Translations under genes and position numbers: made by a program | Shown: in pieces, positions 9,585 to 20,403 of the stretch | How the letters are laid out: the number at the start of each line of letters is the position of its first letter | How positions within the stretch are numbered: the stretch's first letter is position 1 | Assembly: GCF_963082655.1 (NCBI RefSeq) | Contig: NC_081553.1 | Coordinates: forward strand, 206,541,272-206,605,271 | DNA length: 64,000 nt | Source: Stomoxys calcitrans | Lineage: Eukaryota > Arthropoda > Insecta > Diptera > Muscidae | Direction of reading: 5' to 3' | The notes under the pieces: model-generated | Told to the model about the DNA's origin: nothing | Seen by the model: only the letters and a program-made list of their open reading frames with translations | Databases searched by the model: none

Positions 9585-10200
9585 GGCATATTTTCCCGAG
9601 ACATGGCTTAAAAGTGGACAAAGAAAAGATCGATGCAATAAACAATCGGCAAAATCCTAAAAATTCTGAAGAAGTTTTGTCAGTTATGTAAAGAAACCGA
9701 AAGAACCATAGAATATGCCAGCCGCTTACTGTTACCCGCGGAAAAAAATTATTCAACAAAAGAACAGGAGGCGCTTGCGGTAATTTGGGCTATGCAAAAG
9801 TTCAGAGGAGGCCAACGTAGTGCGCAAAGGTTGGCATGTCCGCCTATGACGATGAAGGCCTGGCGAGAACATCAGAAAAAATGTTCAACGATTTTACTAT
9901 GCCATGTTAAACTTCTCTCCAAAGAGGTGTCGCTCTTCGGCACGCCATTCGGACTCGGCTATAAAAGAGACCCCTCATCATTGAGATTTAATTTTAAATC
10001 GAACTGCACTCATTTATATTGGTGAAGTTTGCTTGTTCCTTAGTGGAATGTTCATGGGCAAACTTTGCACTTTGCAAAAGTTCAGAGAATACATTGAAGG
10101 TTTCGAAGTTTAAATGCTGACAGATCACCAACCTCTAAAATGGCTGTTCAGCTTAAAAAGTTCAACAGGCCGCCTGAGACGGATCTTATCGTTACACACT
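9585..10200 (+). pseudogene. Ty3/gypsy-type pol relic (RT end and RNase H), split by a SINE
   Basis: Upstream part: HGLKVDKEKIDAINN matches the start of the RT-to-RNase H connection in gypsy polyproteins, followed after a break by IEYASRLLLPAEKNYS and TKEQEALAVIWAMQKFR. The SINE (9808-10072) then interrupts, and the frame continues at 10088 with YIEGFEVL, TDHQPLKWLF and STGRLRR. The catalytic carboxylates of RNase H near KEQEALA and TDHQ are visible. Integrase, protease, gag and LTRs are not seen. The frame is broken by stops, so this is dead. Confidence 0.85.
9808..10072 (+). mobile_element. tRNA-derived SINE copy S3 in gypsy RNase H
   Basis: A 15-bp target duplication, tgcaaaagttcagag, flanks it at 9793-9807 and 10073-10087. 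The head retains the A-box region (gtagtgcgcaaaggttggca), but the B box is deleted (gaaggcctggcgagaac). Part of the body is also missing, while the distal body (ctcggctataaaagagaccc and the gttcatgggcaaac end) is present. It probably retroposed intact and later lost the internal segments. Confidence 0.88.
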
Positions 10201-10479
10201 TTTAATAATAAACTTGTGATACACCATCAATACCGTCATATCACCATAGCGAGGTAAAATGTGAATGTGTATCGATACACATTGTCTTCCAGAAGGGGCA
10301 GAAAAATTTCGTAAACTACAATTGGAAAACCCAAATCAACACCTTATAATAAAGTCTTTTGAAGATAATGACGAAAATGCTCTGAGATATACCATATCTT
10401 TGTTGGTCAATGATACCGTTTGGAGGGTTTTGGGTCAGTTAAGTGTGGATGTTAAAAGCTCTATTATTGAAATCGTTTA
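10201..10479 (+). other. Unassigned segment between gypsy relic and ~125-bp repeats
   Basis: An open frame begins at 10265 (MCIDTHCLPEGAEKF) but its last third runs into the adjacent repeat family. It may be more of the gypsy element or unrelated sequence; I recognise no domain. Confidence 0.3.
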
Positions 10480-11478
10480 TTTGAACCCGATATTCCCCTG
10501 GGGATTTTGGGAATGGAACTTCCCCGCAAACATTTCCCCTCGTACATGGATATAAAATGTATACTCTACTCTTAAAGTCCCTTTATTTGGGCCACATATT
10601 GCCATGGTCAGTAAATATGTCCGGTTTAGTTTTGGTGGTGGATTGGGGTGGCCAGATTCTTTGCCTCAAAATTGGATATCAGATTTGTACTCTACTCCCA
10701 AATAACTTTTATATGAGGCCATTTTGCCATGAACGGTATATATGTTTGTTTTGTTTAAGGGGGAGTTTATGGATGCGGTGCCCACAAGAATGGTTCTAAG
10801 ACAGATATCAGATTTGTGCTCACTTTCAAATACGTTGCATTTGAGCCCCTCTTGGCCAAAGGCAAGTATGCAGTCAAATATGCAAATATATATCAGAGTT
10901 GTGCTATACTTTCAAATACGTTCTCTTTGAGCCCTTCTTTGCTATAGCCTTACAGAAATATCACCATTGTGTTCTACTCTTAAATACCTTTAATTTGATT
11001 CCCATATTGCCATTGATTTGGGGGTAGTTTAGGGGAGGGAATCTTCCCAGCACTAGGCTCCAAAATTAAGTATCAAAATCATGTTCTACTCTCAAAAACC
11101 TTTTATTTGAACCCCAAGTTGCCAAGGTGAACAAATACATTCTATTTGGGGGTGTTATGGGTATGGGACAACCCCTAAACACTTGATCCCGTTTGTTGGT
11201 AACAGATTGGCGCTCTACTCCAAAATACCTTTCATTTGAGACCCATATTGCTATGCCCGGTAGATATGTCAGTTATGGTGTGTTTGAGACGTGGAGCGGC
11301 CCCCAAACCTTTGGTCCAACATTTAGATATCATGTTCGTTTCCTACGCTCAAAAAATACCTCTTATTTGCATCCCATACTTGATTGGTCTATACATCCAT
11401 TTGTTAAGTTTGGGGTTGGGCGGTCCCCCTAGCCACCCCACGCCAAATTTTTGTTTTTAGATTCCTGAAGGAGAAAAA
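10480..11478 (+). repeat. Family-2 degenerate tandem repeat, ~125-130 bp unit
   Basis: The phrase 'ctactctcaaatacctttcatttg' in varied forms recurs at about 10563, 10686, 10819, 10905, 10970, 11088, 11212 and 11342, followed each time by 'gccatattgcc' and a G-rich stretch (ggtttggggtgg). Spacing is mostly 118-133 bp, with shortened units. Unrelated in sequence to the Helentron-like repeats. Class unknown. Confidence 0.75.
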
Positions 11479-12446
11479 ACAAGTAAAAGCGTGCTAAGTT
11501 CGGCCGGGCCGAATCTTATATACCCTCCACCATGGAGCGCATTTGTCGAGTTCTTTTCCCAGCATCTCTTCTAAGGCAAAAAAAGGATATAAGAAAAGAT
11601 TTGCGATATCAAGATATGGTCCGGTTTGGACCGCATTTAAATTATATGTTGGAGACCAAATCGGATAGGAATTGCGCCCTCTAGAAGCTCAAGAAGTCAA
11701 GACCCAAGATCGGTTTATATGGCAGCTATATCAGGTTATGGACCGATTTGAACCATACTTGGCACAGTTGTTGGAAGTAATAATAAAACTCCTCGTGCAA
11801 AATTTCATTCCAATCGGATAAAAATTGCGCCCTCTAGCGGCTCAAGAAGTCAAAATCCCAGATCGGTTTACATGGCAGCTTTATCAGGTTATGGACCGAT
11901 TTGAACCATTCTTAATACAATTGTTGGAAGTCAAAACACGTCATGCAATATTTCAGCCAAATCGGATAAGAATTGCGCCCTCTAGTGGCTCAAGAAGTCA
12001 AACCCAAGTTCGGTTTATATGGCAGCTATATCAGGTTATGAACCGATTTAAACCATACTCAGCACAGTTTTTGGAAGTCATAATAAAACACCTCGTGCAA
12101 AATTTCATTCCAATCGGATAAAAATTGCGCCTTCTAGCGGCTGAAAAAATCAAGATCCCAGATCGGTTTATATGGCAGCTATATCAAAACGTGGACCGAT
12201 ATAGCCCATTTACAATCCCAACCGACCTACGGTAATAAGAAGTATTTGTGCAAAATTTCAAGCGGCTATCTTAACTCCTTCTAGAGTTAGCGTGCTTTCG
12301 ACAGACAGACGGACATGGCTAGTTCGACTTAAAATGTCCTGACGATCAAGAATTTTTATACTTTATGGGGTCATAGACGAATATTTCGAGGAGTTACAAA
12401 CAGAATGACGAAATTAGTATACCCCCATCCTATGGTGGGGGGTATA
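11479..12446 (-). mobile_element. Complete Helentron/DINE-like element H7 (968 bp), type II array
   Basis: On the + strand it begins acaagtaaaagcgtgctaag and ends tggtggggggtata. The 3'-side hairpin ttcggccgggccgaa (7-bp arms) and the subterminal tataccctccaccatgg, an imperfect inverted copy of the opposite terminus, are both clear. About three central repeats of ~153 bp with the phrase ctcaagaagtcaagaccc are present, then a reduced GGAC block and the conserved agctagc-type block. The flanks (gagaaaaa and aaaatttc) belong to the family-2 repeat, and the same sequence continues uninterrupted on both sides, giving an A|A (T|T) insertion site. Confidence 0.92.
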
Positions 12447-12530
12447 AAAATTTCAATGAAATCGCCCCACACATCTCCAAGATCTGACGTTTTTAATAAT
12501 TGGGGTATGGAGGAGGGTCCGCCAAAAGTT
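12447..12530 (+). repeat. Family-2 repeat continued after H7
   Basis: Resembles the end of the family-2 copy at 17690-17770 (aaaatttc, cgcatctc, a tgtttttc-like run, then a GGGGGAG stretch). This shows that H7 inserted inside a family-2 copy. Confidence 0.6.
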
Positions 12531-12720
12531 AATGCCTCGTAACGTGCATTGTCGAGTTTGGATATAAACATTACCCTCGCCTCTTGCCAAGCCCTCAGAG
12601 TACATGGGAGTCCTAGTCTGTGTACTGCCAGGCCTTTGGAGTATATGTATCTGATCTTTCCCATTTCCAGTTTACAGTGGAAAAAATATGTTTCAACATT
12701 TTCTTCCAACCTAAACTAAA
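12515..12720 (-). pseudogene. Non-LTR RT fragment (family A-like), RT entry region
   Basis: The - strand product contains LGLPCTLRAWQEARVMFISK, matching the segment just before the RT domain of relic A2 (AWQEARVVFITKPGK). Only this short part survives and downstream residues are unrecognisable. Confidence 0.5.
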
Positions 12721-14264
12721 TCCTCCTAAACTTTTTAAAGCTTTTCATATCTTTTGATTGTTTCTTTCTGGGGGATTACATGCAAAGACTACAAAAAAAA
12801 CCATTTTCAAGTATCACAAATGCAGCAGTCATCAAAATCTTGCGGTTTGGGGGGAAAAGCAGCAAAATCCTAACAATAAATGTACACTCATCAATGTCAA
12901 GAAGACCCCGGAGTAAAGTTAACCCATAACCTTTGACTCTAAAAAAAAAGGATCCTTTTGACAGATTCGCGGGCAGCATGTTCAAACATTAACGGAATCT
13001 TTATTTCACATTGTCAATTGGCTTCAAAGGGGTGGGATGATGGAATAAGAGGAACGCGGGCAGTGTGTTGGAAATCCAATGCCATAAACGAGTAATAAAA
13101 TAAAGAAGGAAAGGACAATAAATAACATTTAACTATGCTACCACATAGACACAGACGCACACACACACACACACCCAAACATAGATACAACGATATAACT
13201 GATTTATATTTATAGAGTGAGTGTATAACGCATATATCTAAACTTTCAAGACTTACTCACACACACACACACACAATCACTGACAATTCTTTGCTCTCTT
13301 TACACACACACACACACACACAGATATGCAGATTGAATATTACTTTCAAAATGGTGCTCTAACACACCAAAATTTATGATGCGAATGATGCGAGCGATTC
13401 CGGTTTTTAATGTTTGACAGTACAAAGCTCCTCACCAAAACACTGTCTAGGGCACAGCGGGAAAACTAAGATAAGATAAGACCCAGAATGCAATTACATT
13501 GGCTGGTCGGTCCGTCGGTTTGTCGGTCGGTTAAATGGTTGGACTGACTGGCCCTGAGCCAAATTAAAAGTAACAAACACATTGGCATTGGTTGTGAAGA
13601 AAATTTGATTAAAATAATATAAATAATTGAGAAATCTCATTAGTGGACAAAATGTACCTAAGGGAAAATTTATGGATATTTTATCCATTTCAAATGAGCT
13701 GATACTAAATCTTACAAATATTTTCATATTGTCCTCAAATGCTGGCAATATATTATAACAAACATTTAAGGCTATTTTATTGTCTCGTATTATTTATGAT
13801 CGCACAGCTGAAAATATTTGAAAAATAATTTACCTTATATGCAGATGATACCATAAATAATGGTGGCATTTGGAATCTTTTGGTGGCCCTCCCTCACTTG
13901 TCATCTTTTTATATGGGGATTTTTATTTTATTTTGTTAGGTTGGTTAACTCTTCAAAAATAAACATCGAATTATATTTAAGATAATGATGAGGAGTACAG
14001 ACGACTCTGGTGTTAACAAATGAAGATAAGTTTCTGGGGCCTTCAACCCGGTCAAGTTTCAAGAAAGAAACGTGACTGGTAGCCCCTCTTACAAGCCGCT
14101 TCACTCAGAGACCGAAGGTCCATTATGTTCGCCTTAGAAGAAGGTAAAAGAGAAAACGAAGGCGCATAACTACAGATGGAGTTACACTTAGCATGGTACA
14201 TGACCGCAAAATGAAATCAACGCACGAGGAAACAAGCAAAAATGCAATAAATTCGGTCGAATTG
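12721..14264. other. AT-rich interval without recognised genes
   Basis: Contains CA microsatellites at about 13157-13175, 13258-13275 and 13303-13321 and a GGTC-rich run near 13500-13530. The part from about 13980 may be degraded upstream sequence of the non-LTR fragment that follows, but I cannot read a frame. Confidence 0.5.
13157..13321. repeat. Cluster of three (CA)n microsatellites
   Basis: Three CA runs of 8-10 units lie within 165 bp, separated by AT-rich sequence. Confidence 0.9.
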
Positions 14265-14384
14265 AGTTCAGAAAGATGCGACACTAAAGGCCTACAGGCC
14301 TTGCGTCCTTTCTACTCAAAACCATGGAACGCATTCTATAAACCACGTTAAAGAGTTCGACATTCAGTGAACTGCTAAAATACA
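14265..14384 (+). pseudogene. Non-LTR RT fragment A4 (family A), cut by H8
   Basis: With frameshifts corrected by eye, the nucleotides follow the RT entry region of relic A2, which reads PKAYRPISLTSLLLKTME and ELLKYKQHA. The match ends at aaatacaa, where the Helentron-like copy H8 starts. It lies on the opposite strand to relics A1-A3. Confidence 0.65.
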
Positions 14385-16492
14385 ACAAGTAAAAGCGTGC
14401 TAAGTTCGGCCGGACAGAATCTTATATACCCTCCACCATGGATCGCATTTGTCGAGCTCTTGCCACGGTATCTCTTCTTAGGCAACGATATCAAGTTATG
14501 GTTCCTTTTGGACCATAATTGAACTGAATATTGGAGACCATAGTACAATATAAGTCATTATGTAAAATTTCAGTCAAATCTAGTGGGAATTACGGACTTT
14601 AGGGGTTGAAGAAGTAAAACAGGGAGATCGGTTTATATGGGAGATGTATTAGGCTATGAATCAGTTTCATGCCATATTCGACACGTATGTTAAAGTTCAT
14701 AAGAGAAGCCGTTGTACAAAATTTCAGCTAAATCGGATAATAATTGCGCCCTCTAGTGGCTGAAGAAGTCAAGAACCTAGATCGGTTTATATGACAGCTA
14801 TATCAGATTATAGACCGATTTGAACTATTCTCAGCACACTTGTTGAAAGTCATAACAAAACACCTCATGCTAAATTTCAGCCAAATCGGATAAGAATTGC
14901 ACCCTCTAGAGGCTCATGAAGTCAAGATCCAAGATCGGTTTATATGGCAGCTATATCAAAACATGGACCGATTTGAACCATACTTGCCACAGTTATTGTA
15001 TATCGTAACAAAAAACGGCGTGCAAAATTTCATTCCAATCGGATAAGAATTGCGCACTCTAGAGGCTCAAGAAGTCAAGACCCAAGATCGGTTTATATGG
15101 CAGCTATATCAGGTTAGGAACTGATTCGAACCATACTCGGCACAGTTGTTGAATATCATAACAAAACACGTCGTGCAAAATTTCATTCCAATCGGATAAT
15201 AATTGCGCCCTCTAGAGGCTCAAGAAGTCAAGACCCAAGATCGGTATATATGGCAGCTATATCAGGTTATGGACCGATTTGAACCATACTTGGCACAATT
15301 GTTGGATATCATAACAAAACACGTCGGGCAAAATTTCATTCCAATCGGATAAGAATTGCGCACGCTAGAGGCTCAAGAAGTCAAGACCCAAGATCGGTTT
15401 ATATGGCACCTATATCTGGTTATGGATCGATTTGAACCATACTTAGCACAATTGTTGGATATCATAACAAAACACGTCGGGCATAATTTCATTCCAATCG
15501 GATAAGAATTGCGCACTCCAGAGGCTCAAGAAGTCAAGACCCAAGATCGGTTTATATGGCAGCTATCTCAGGTTATGGATCGATTTGAACCATACTTGGC
15601 ACAGTTGTTGGATATCATAACAAAACGCGTCCTCCAAAATTTCATTCCAATCGGATAAGAATTGCGCACTCTAGAGGCTCAAGAAGTCAAGACCCAAGAT
15701 CGGTTTATATGGCAGCTATATCAGGTTATGGACCGATTTGAACCATACTTGACGCAATTTTTGGATATCATAACAAAACACGTCGGGCAAAATTTCATTC
15801 CAATCGGATAAGAATTGCGATCTCTACAGGCTCAAGAAGTCAAGACCCAAGATCGGTTTATATGACAGCTATATCTGGTTATGGACCGATTTGAACCATA
15901 CTTGGCATAGTTGTTGGATATCATAGCAAAACACGTCGTGCAAAATTTCATTCCAATCGGATAAGAATTGCACACTCTAGAGGCTCAAGAAGTCAAGACC
16001 CAAGATCGGTTTATATGGCAGCTATATCAGGTTATGGACCGATTTGAACCATACTTGCCACGGTTGTTGGATATCATAAGAAAACACGTCGTGCAAAATT
16101 TCATTCCAATCGGATAAGAATTGCGCACTCTAGACGCTCAAGAAGTCAAGACCCAAGATCGTTTTATATGGCAGTTATATCAAAACACGGACCGATATGG
16201 CCCATTTACAATACTAACCGACCTAAACTAATAAGAAGTATTTGTGCAAAATTTCAAGCGGCTAGCTTTACTCCTTCGGAAGTTAGCGTGCTTTCGACGG
16301 ACAGACGGACGGACAGATGGACGGACAGACGGACGGACAGACGGACGGACAGACGGACGGACAGACGTACGGACAGACGGACAGACGGACGGACAGACGG
16401 ACGGACAGACGGACGGACAGACGGACGGACGGACATGGCTAGATCGACATAAAATGTCGCGACGATCAAGAATATATATATTTTATGGGGTT
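14385..16492 (-). mobile_element. Helentron/DINE-like element H8 (~2.1 kb), type II array of ~10 units
   Basis: The 3' terminus (acaagtaaaagcgtgctaag on +) is intact and is followed by the hairpin and the tataccctccaccatgg subterminal repeat. Successive gatcggtttatatgg landmarks at 14933, 15086, 15239, 15392 and 15545 are spaced exactly 153 bp, and about ten units follow one another. Beyond the array come the agctttactcc block, an expanded GGAC microsatellite and gatcaagaatatatatattt. The 5' terminal ~60 bp are missing, replaced by an RTE-like fragment. The 153-bp unit is a multiple of three, which produces long repetitive open frames without coding meaning. Confidence 0.92.
16297..16433 (-). 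repeat. GGAC/AGAC minisatellite inside H8
   Basis: About 17 octamers of the form ggacagac/ggacggac, in the same position as the GTCC block of other copies. Confidence 0.95.
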
Positions 16493-16508
16493 GACTAAAA
16501 TATGGTTA

Positions 16509-17105
16509 CTGATACAGACAGTGTGCTGAGGATATGGAAAGAACATTTTTTCCAGCTGCTAGTTTTCCACGATGGCGGCGAAGAGGATACCACAGAAGCA
16601 ATAGCTGATGATGGTATAAAATGTTTGCCTCCTAGTCAGAATTAAGGGTCCAAATAGCAGTGACCCGACTGAACAACAACAAGGCAGCAGGAGCCCTTGG
16701 GTTACCCGCCGAACTATTTAAGACCAAAGTCGCTACGCTGGTAAGGTGTCTGTACAGCTTATCTTTGTTGTCTGGCTGGAAGAACGCATAACCGATGATT
16801 GGAACCTCAGCATACTATGTCTCCTCTCCATCGCATACAGAGACTTTCAAGCGCACTATGTAAAAGTTCAAAACCTAATGGTAATGAGATAAAGGACCCA
16901 TTTATCAATGCGACTTTAGACCTGGTAAATCCACCTATTCGAGATATTCGCATTGAAACAAATCCTGGAAAAGAACCGAGAAGGACGAGTGAACTCTTAC
17001 TACCTCTTTGTTGACTACAAACCCGCTTTCAACAGTCACATATATTTAAAGGAATTTCAAGCCATGTCTGAGTATTCCAAACTCTGCAGAATGACACTTG
17101 TTGAT
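16509..17105 (+). pseudogene. RTE-like non-LTR retrotransposon RT fragment B1
   Basis: The translated pieces read AIADDGIKCLPPSQN, NNNKAAGALGLPAELF, DDWNLSILC and YLFVDYKPAFN. They parallel the better preserved fragment at 59998-60633, which has KNNKAAGADGLPVELFK, NFRGISLLPIAYKILSS and GPYQCGFRPGKSTLDQI. Frameshifts and internal deletions break it, and the middle of the palm is missing. It starts at the same element position (ctgatacagacagtgtgctg) as the other fragment, immediately after the truncated end of H8. Confidence 0.75.
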
Positions 17106-17169
17106 ACACGTTCCTCAGTATGAATAGGAATCCGAATCATTTAATACCAAACGAGGTTTTAGACAAGGA

Positions 17170-17790
17170 AACAGAATACCTCGAATACCTTACATTGGAG
17201 TCACATGTGGTCCCGGTCGGTGCACTTTTGATTTTGGGCGCTATTTATGGGGTGGTTTTGTGCCTGGGGCGCCCCCTTGGTACTAGGACCCAATGCCATA
17301 TTCGTATTTAACTCCAAATACCTTTCATTTAAGTCCCAAACTGTCCCAATCTTTGGGTGGTTTTGGGGGTAGGGAATGCCCCTCAGACACCAAGCAAAAA
17401 TTTTCTTTTTCATATTTTTAACTTTACTTCTAAATACCTGCCATTTGATACCCATATTGCCCAACGGGGTAAAAGTGCCCTATTGGGTGGCCTTTTTGGG
17501 GGGGTGGGGGACCCCTTGACACTAAGGGTGGCATTTTTATGCCAAGTTCGTTTTCTACTATTAAATACCTTTCATTTGATACCATATTTTCTTAGTCGGA
17601 AAACATGTCCGTTCGGGTGGGTTTTGAGATGGGGCGTCCCCCCCGATTAGTTGACCCCAAAATGTTATACCAATTTCGTGTTTTTATGGCTACAGTAAGG
17701 TTGTATACAAAATTTCGTTTAAGTCGGTGTACGCATCTCTGAGAACTGGTGTTTTTCAAAAATGTGGTAAGGGGGAGTTCAGTAAAGTTG
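17170..17790 (+). repeat. Family-2 repeat, second copy
   Basis: Three or four units carry aatacctttcatttga-like phrases at about 17180, 17317, 17434 and 17562, each followed by a G-rich segment. After the last unit comes acaaaatttcgtttaagtcg, the same continuation seen after H7. Confidence 0.75.
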
Positions 17791-18422
17791 GTCTATGTCT
17801 TTAATACAGGGTGAGATGCAGTATGTCAAAGTTGACCACTTTTCACTTTTTAACCCTTGCAGGGACTGTAACTTTTGATCTACACTAATTTCGGTTCCCA
17901 TTACTCTAAATTCCATTTAGTTTTCACTAAATTAAGAATTAAGAGTGGATGGAATTGGAGCATAGGAATGGAGCATTTACATACTCGCCCTTTGCAACTT
18001 AGCAGACTGTACTCATTGTCCCATTGACACGTAGAATTCAAACGAATTTACCTTTCAGACTATCTTCCCCCCAATATCATGTCCTCAAAAACGTACAGAG
18101 AATCGGCATTGTGTTGTACCTGAAGAACATCGATACCATCCGTGTACATTGTTCTTCCTGCTACGTCCTAGCCTTTAGCGAAGTGCGTAGCTCAAGCAAC
18201 TAAAAGCTAGTTTCCATTAAGGTTTCGTCATCTCTGAGATGCGGTTCAGATTTACATATGGTTTAGGGTATCAAAAGGTCGGATTCTGTCTATTTTATTT
18301 CGTTTTGAATTGGAATGATGGAAGTAAGTTTTGGTTGTTTTCTTTAAACCCGTACTCCACAATAAACTCTGCTCAGTATTCTTGGAGTACGCTAAAATAA
18401 CTCCACCTACTGCATGGCTGCC
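17791..18422. other. Unassigned interval
   Basis: No coding or repeat assignment. The first part may extend the family-2 copy. Confidence 0.4.
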
Positions 18423-18690
18423 ATCGTGGAGCAGAGATGAGTATGTCCACCTTTGATGTTGAATGCCTGTATTCGAATACTGGTGAGAATGTCTAAAAAC
18501 TTTTCAACGCTGGTTATCCCCTTCTAATGCTGGCGGAACTAAGACATTTACATACTTGAAAACTTCTTCTCAAAGATGTGTTGGCCTAAGGCATGCCCTT
18601 CTGGCTCATCTATGAAAAGAGTGACCCTTTTCATTGAGTTTAAACCTGAATTGGAGAAGTTTTGCCCCCTTTTCCTTAATGGAATATTTG
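18423..18690 (+). mobile_element. Degenerate tRNA-derived SINE copy S4
   Basis: The head (catcgtggagcagagatgag), a mutated B box (tattcgaatac) and body phrases (ttttcaacgctggtta, cttctcaaagatgtgt, cattgagtttaaacctgaa) follow the family order. Many substitutions and indels mark it as the oldest SINE copy here. Confidence 0.75.
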
Positions 18691-19395
18691 GACTTGGTTT
18701 GGTTGGAAATAGGATTTCGGGTTTCAAGTAGATCACTAAACTTCACTTCCTCTTAATAGCGCATTAAAAAAATCTAAAATAAAAATTTTAAATGTTGTTC
18801 CTCATAACCCACTGTGCAATGTTTAGAATTTGACATTGGAAATTGTGTAATTTAAATAAATTGAACTGTAAAGATATATAAGACAGCTTTTTGCCCAAAC
18901 AACAAAGTCTTTAACCCACGGCCAAATATTGAACAACGTCAACAGCGGGGAATTTAATCAACTATGCTGCATCAACAGACATAAACATGTTGCGGATGCT
19001 ATTCCGTTACAGTTCTGGTCCTGCCAACGTTTAGTTGTGTGGGTTATGGCAACTCACTCAAACGCTCTTTACGAGCAAGAAAAAATGTAGGGGAAAAGAA
19101 AATGAGAATATTTTCATATCCGCTATTAATGGAATTGATAAAAAACAAAATAACAAAACAACAACGAAAGAAACAACGTACCCGCTTCAAAAAGCAAAGA
19201 AAAAAAAAATAATGGAAAGACAAAAAACGGAACAAAGTTATGGACAATTTCAAATAAATAAAAACAAAAAAAATTCGATACTATACGCTATGGTACGGTC
19301 AAACAAAATGGATAAATTCTTCCTTTGATTTGGTTTTTTGTTTCTTGCAAAGAACAAAGGGGAAAATCGTTTAGGTCAAGTCAAACACACAAAAA
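18691..19395. other. AT-rich interval without recognised genes
   Basis: A-rich runs near 19140-19270 generate overlapping low-complexity open frames on both strands. No domain or repeat family recognised. Confidence 0.5.
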
Positions 19396-20403
19396 ACAAG
19401 TAAGAGCGTGCTAAATTAGGCCGAGCCGAATCTTATATACCCTCCACCATGAATCGCATTTGTCGAGTTCTATGCGCGGTATCTCTCTATAGGCAAACAA
19501 AGAATAATGAATAAGAACTGTTATGCTATTGAAGCTACATCAAGATTCGGACCATAAATGAATGCTGAACATTGTAGAAGTCATTGTGTAATATTTCAGT
19601 TCATTGCGCCTAGTAGTGCGCTCAAGAAGTAAAATAGAGAGATCGATTTATATTCGAGCTGTATCGGGCTATAGACCGATTCAGACCATAATAAACACGG
19701 ATGTTGATGGTCATGAGAGAATCCGTCGTACAAAATTTCAGGCAAATCGGATAATAATTGCGATCTCTAGAGGCTCAAGAAGTCAAGACCCAAGATCGGT
19801 TTATATGGCAGCTATATCAGGTTTTGGACCGATTTCAACCATACTTGGCTCAGTTGTTGGATATCATAACAAAACACGTCGTGCAAAATTTCATTCAAAT
19901 CGGATAAGAATTGCGCCCTCTAGAGGCTCAAGAAGTCAAGACCCAAGATCGGTTTATATGGCAGCTATATCAGGTTATGAACCGTTTCGAGCCATACTAG
20001 GCACAATTGTTGGATATCATAACAAAACACTTCGTGCAAAATTTCATTTCAATCGGATAAGAATTGCGCACTCTAAAGGCTCAAGAAATCAAGACCCAAG
20101 ATCGGTTTATATGGCAGCTATATCAAAACATGGACCGATATGGCCCATTTACAATACCAACCGACCTACACTAATAAGAAGTATTTGTGCAAAATCTAAA
20201 GCGGCTAGCTTTACTCCTACGGAAGTTAGCGTGCTTTCGACAGACAGACGGACGGACGGACAGACGGACGGACATGGCTCGATCGACATAAAATGTTGCG
20301 ACGATCAAGAATATATATACCTTATGGGGTCTCAGACGAATATTTCGAGTAGTTAGAATCAGAATGACGAAATTAGTGTACCCCCCATCATATGGTGGAG
20401 GAA
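19396..20403 (-). mobile_element. Helentron/DINE-like element H9, type II array, fused to H10
   Basis: Starts acaagtaagagcgtgctaaa, with the hairpin (ggccgagccgaa, one mismatch) and tataccctccaccatgaa. About four 153-bp units form a continuous 250-codon frame (19604-20356), an artefact of the period being divisible by three. The GGAC block and gatcaagaatatatatacc are present. The 5' terminus reads tatggtggaggaaat instead of ending gggtata, and is joined directly to the hairpin of the next copy. Confidence 0.9.

Noticed and set aside
14933..16160. CRISPR-like regular direct repeats
   Set aside because: Units are contiguous 153-bp tandem repeats without spacers in a eukaryotic transposon.
16509..17105. 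Functional reverse transcriptase gene
   Set aside because: Only fragments of RT with shifts and deletions; YADD box absent.
19035..19328. 97-codon lysine/asparagine-rich frame
   Set aside because: Low-complexity A-rich DNA; an opposite-strand frame overlaps it.
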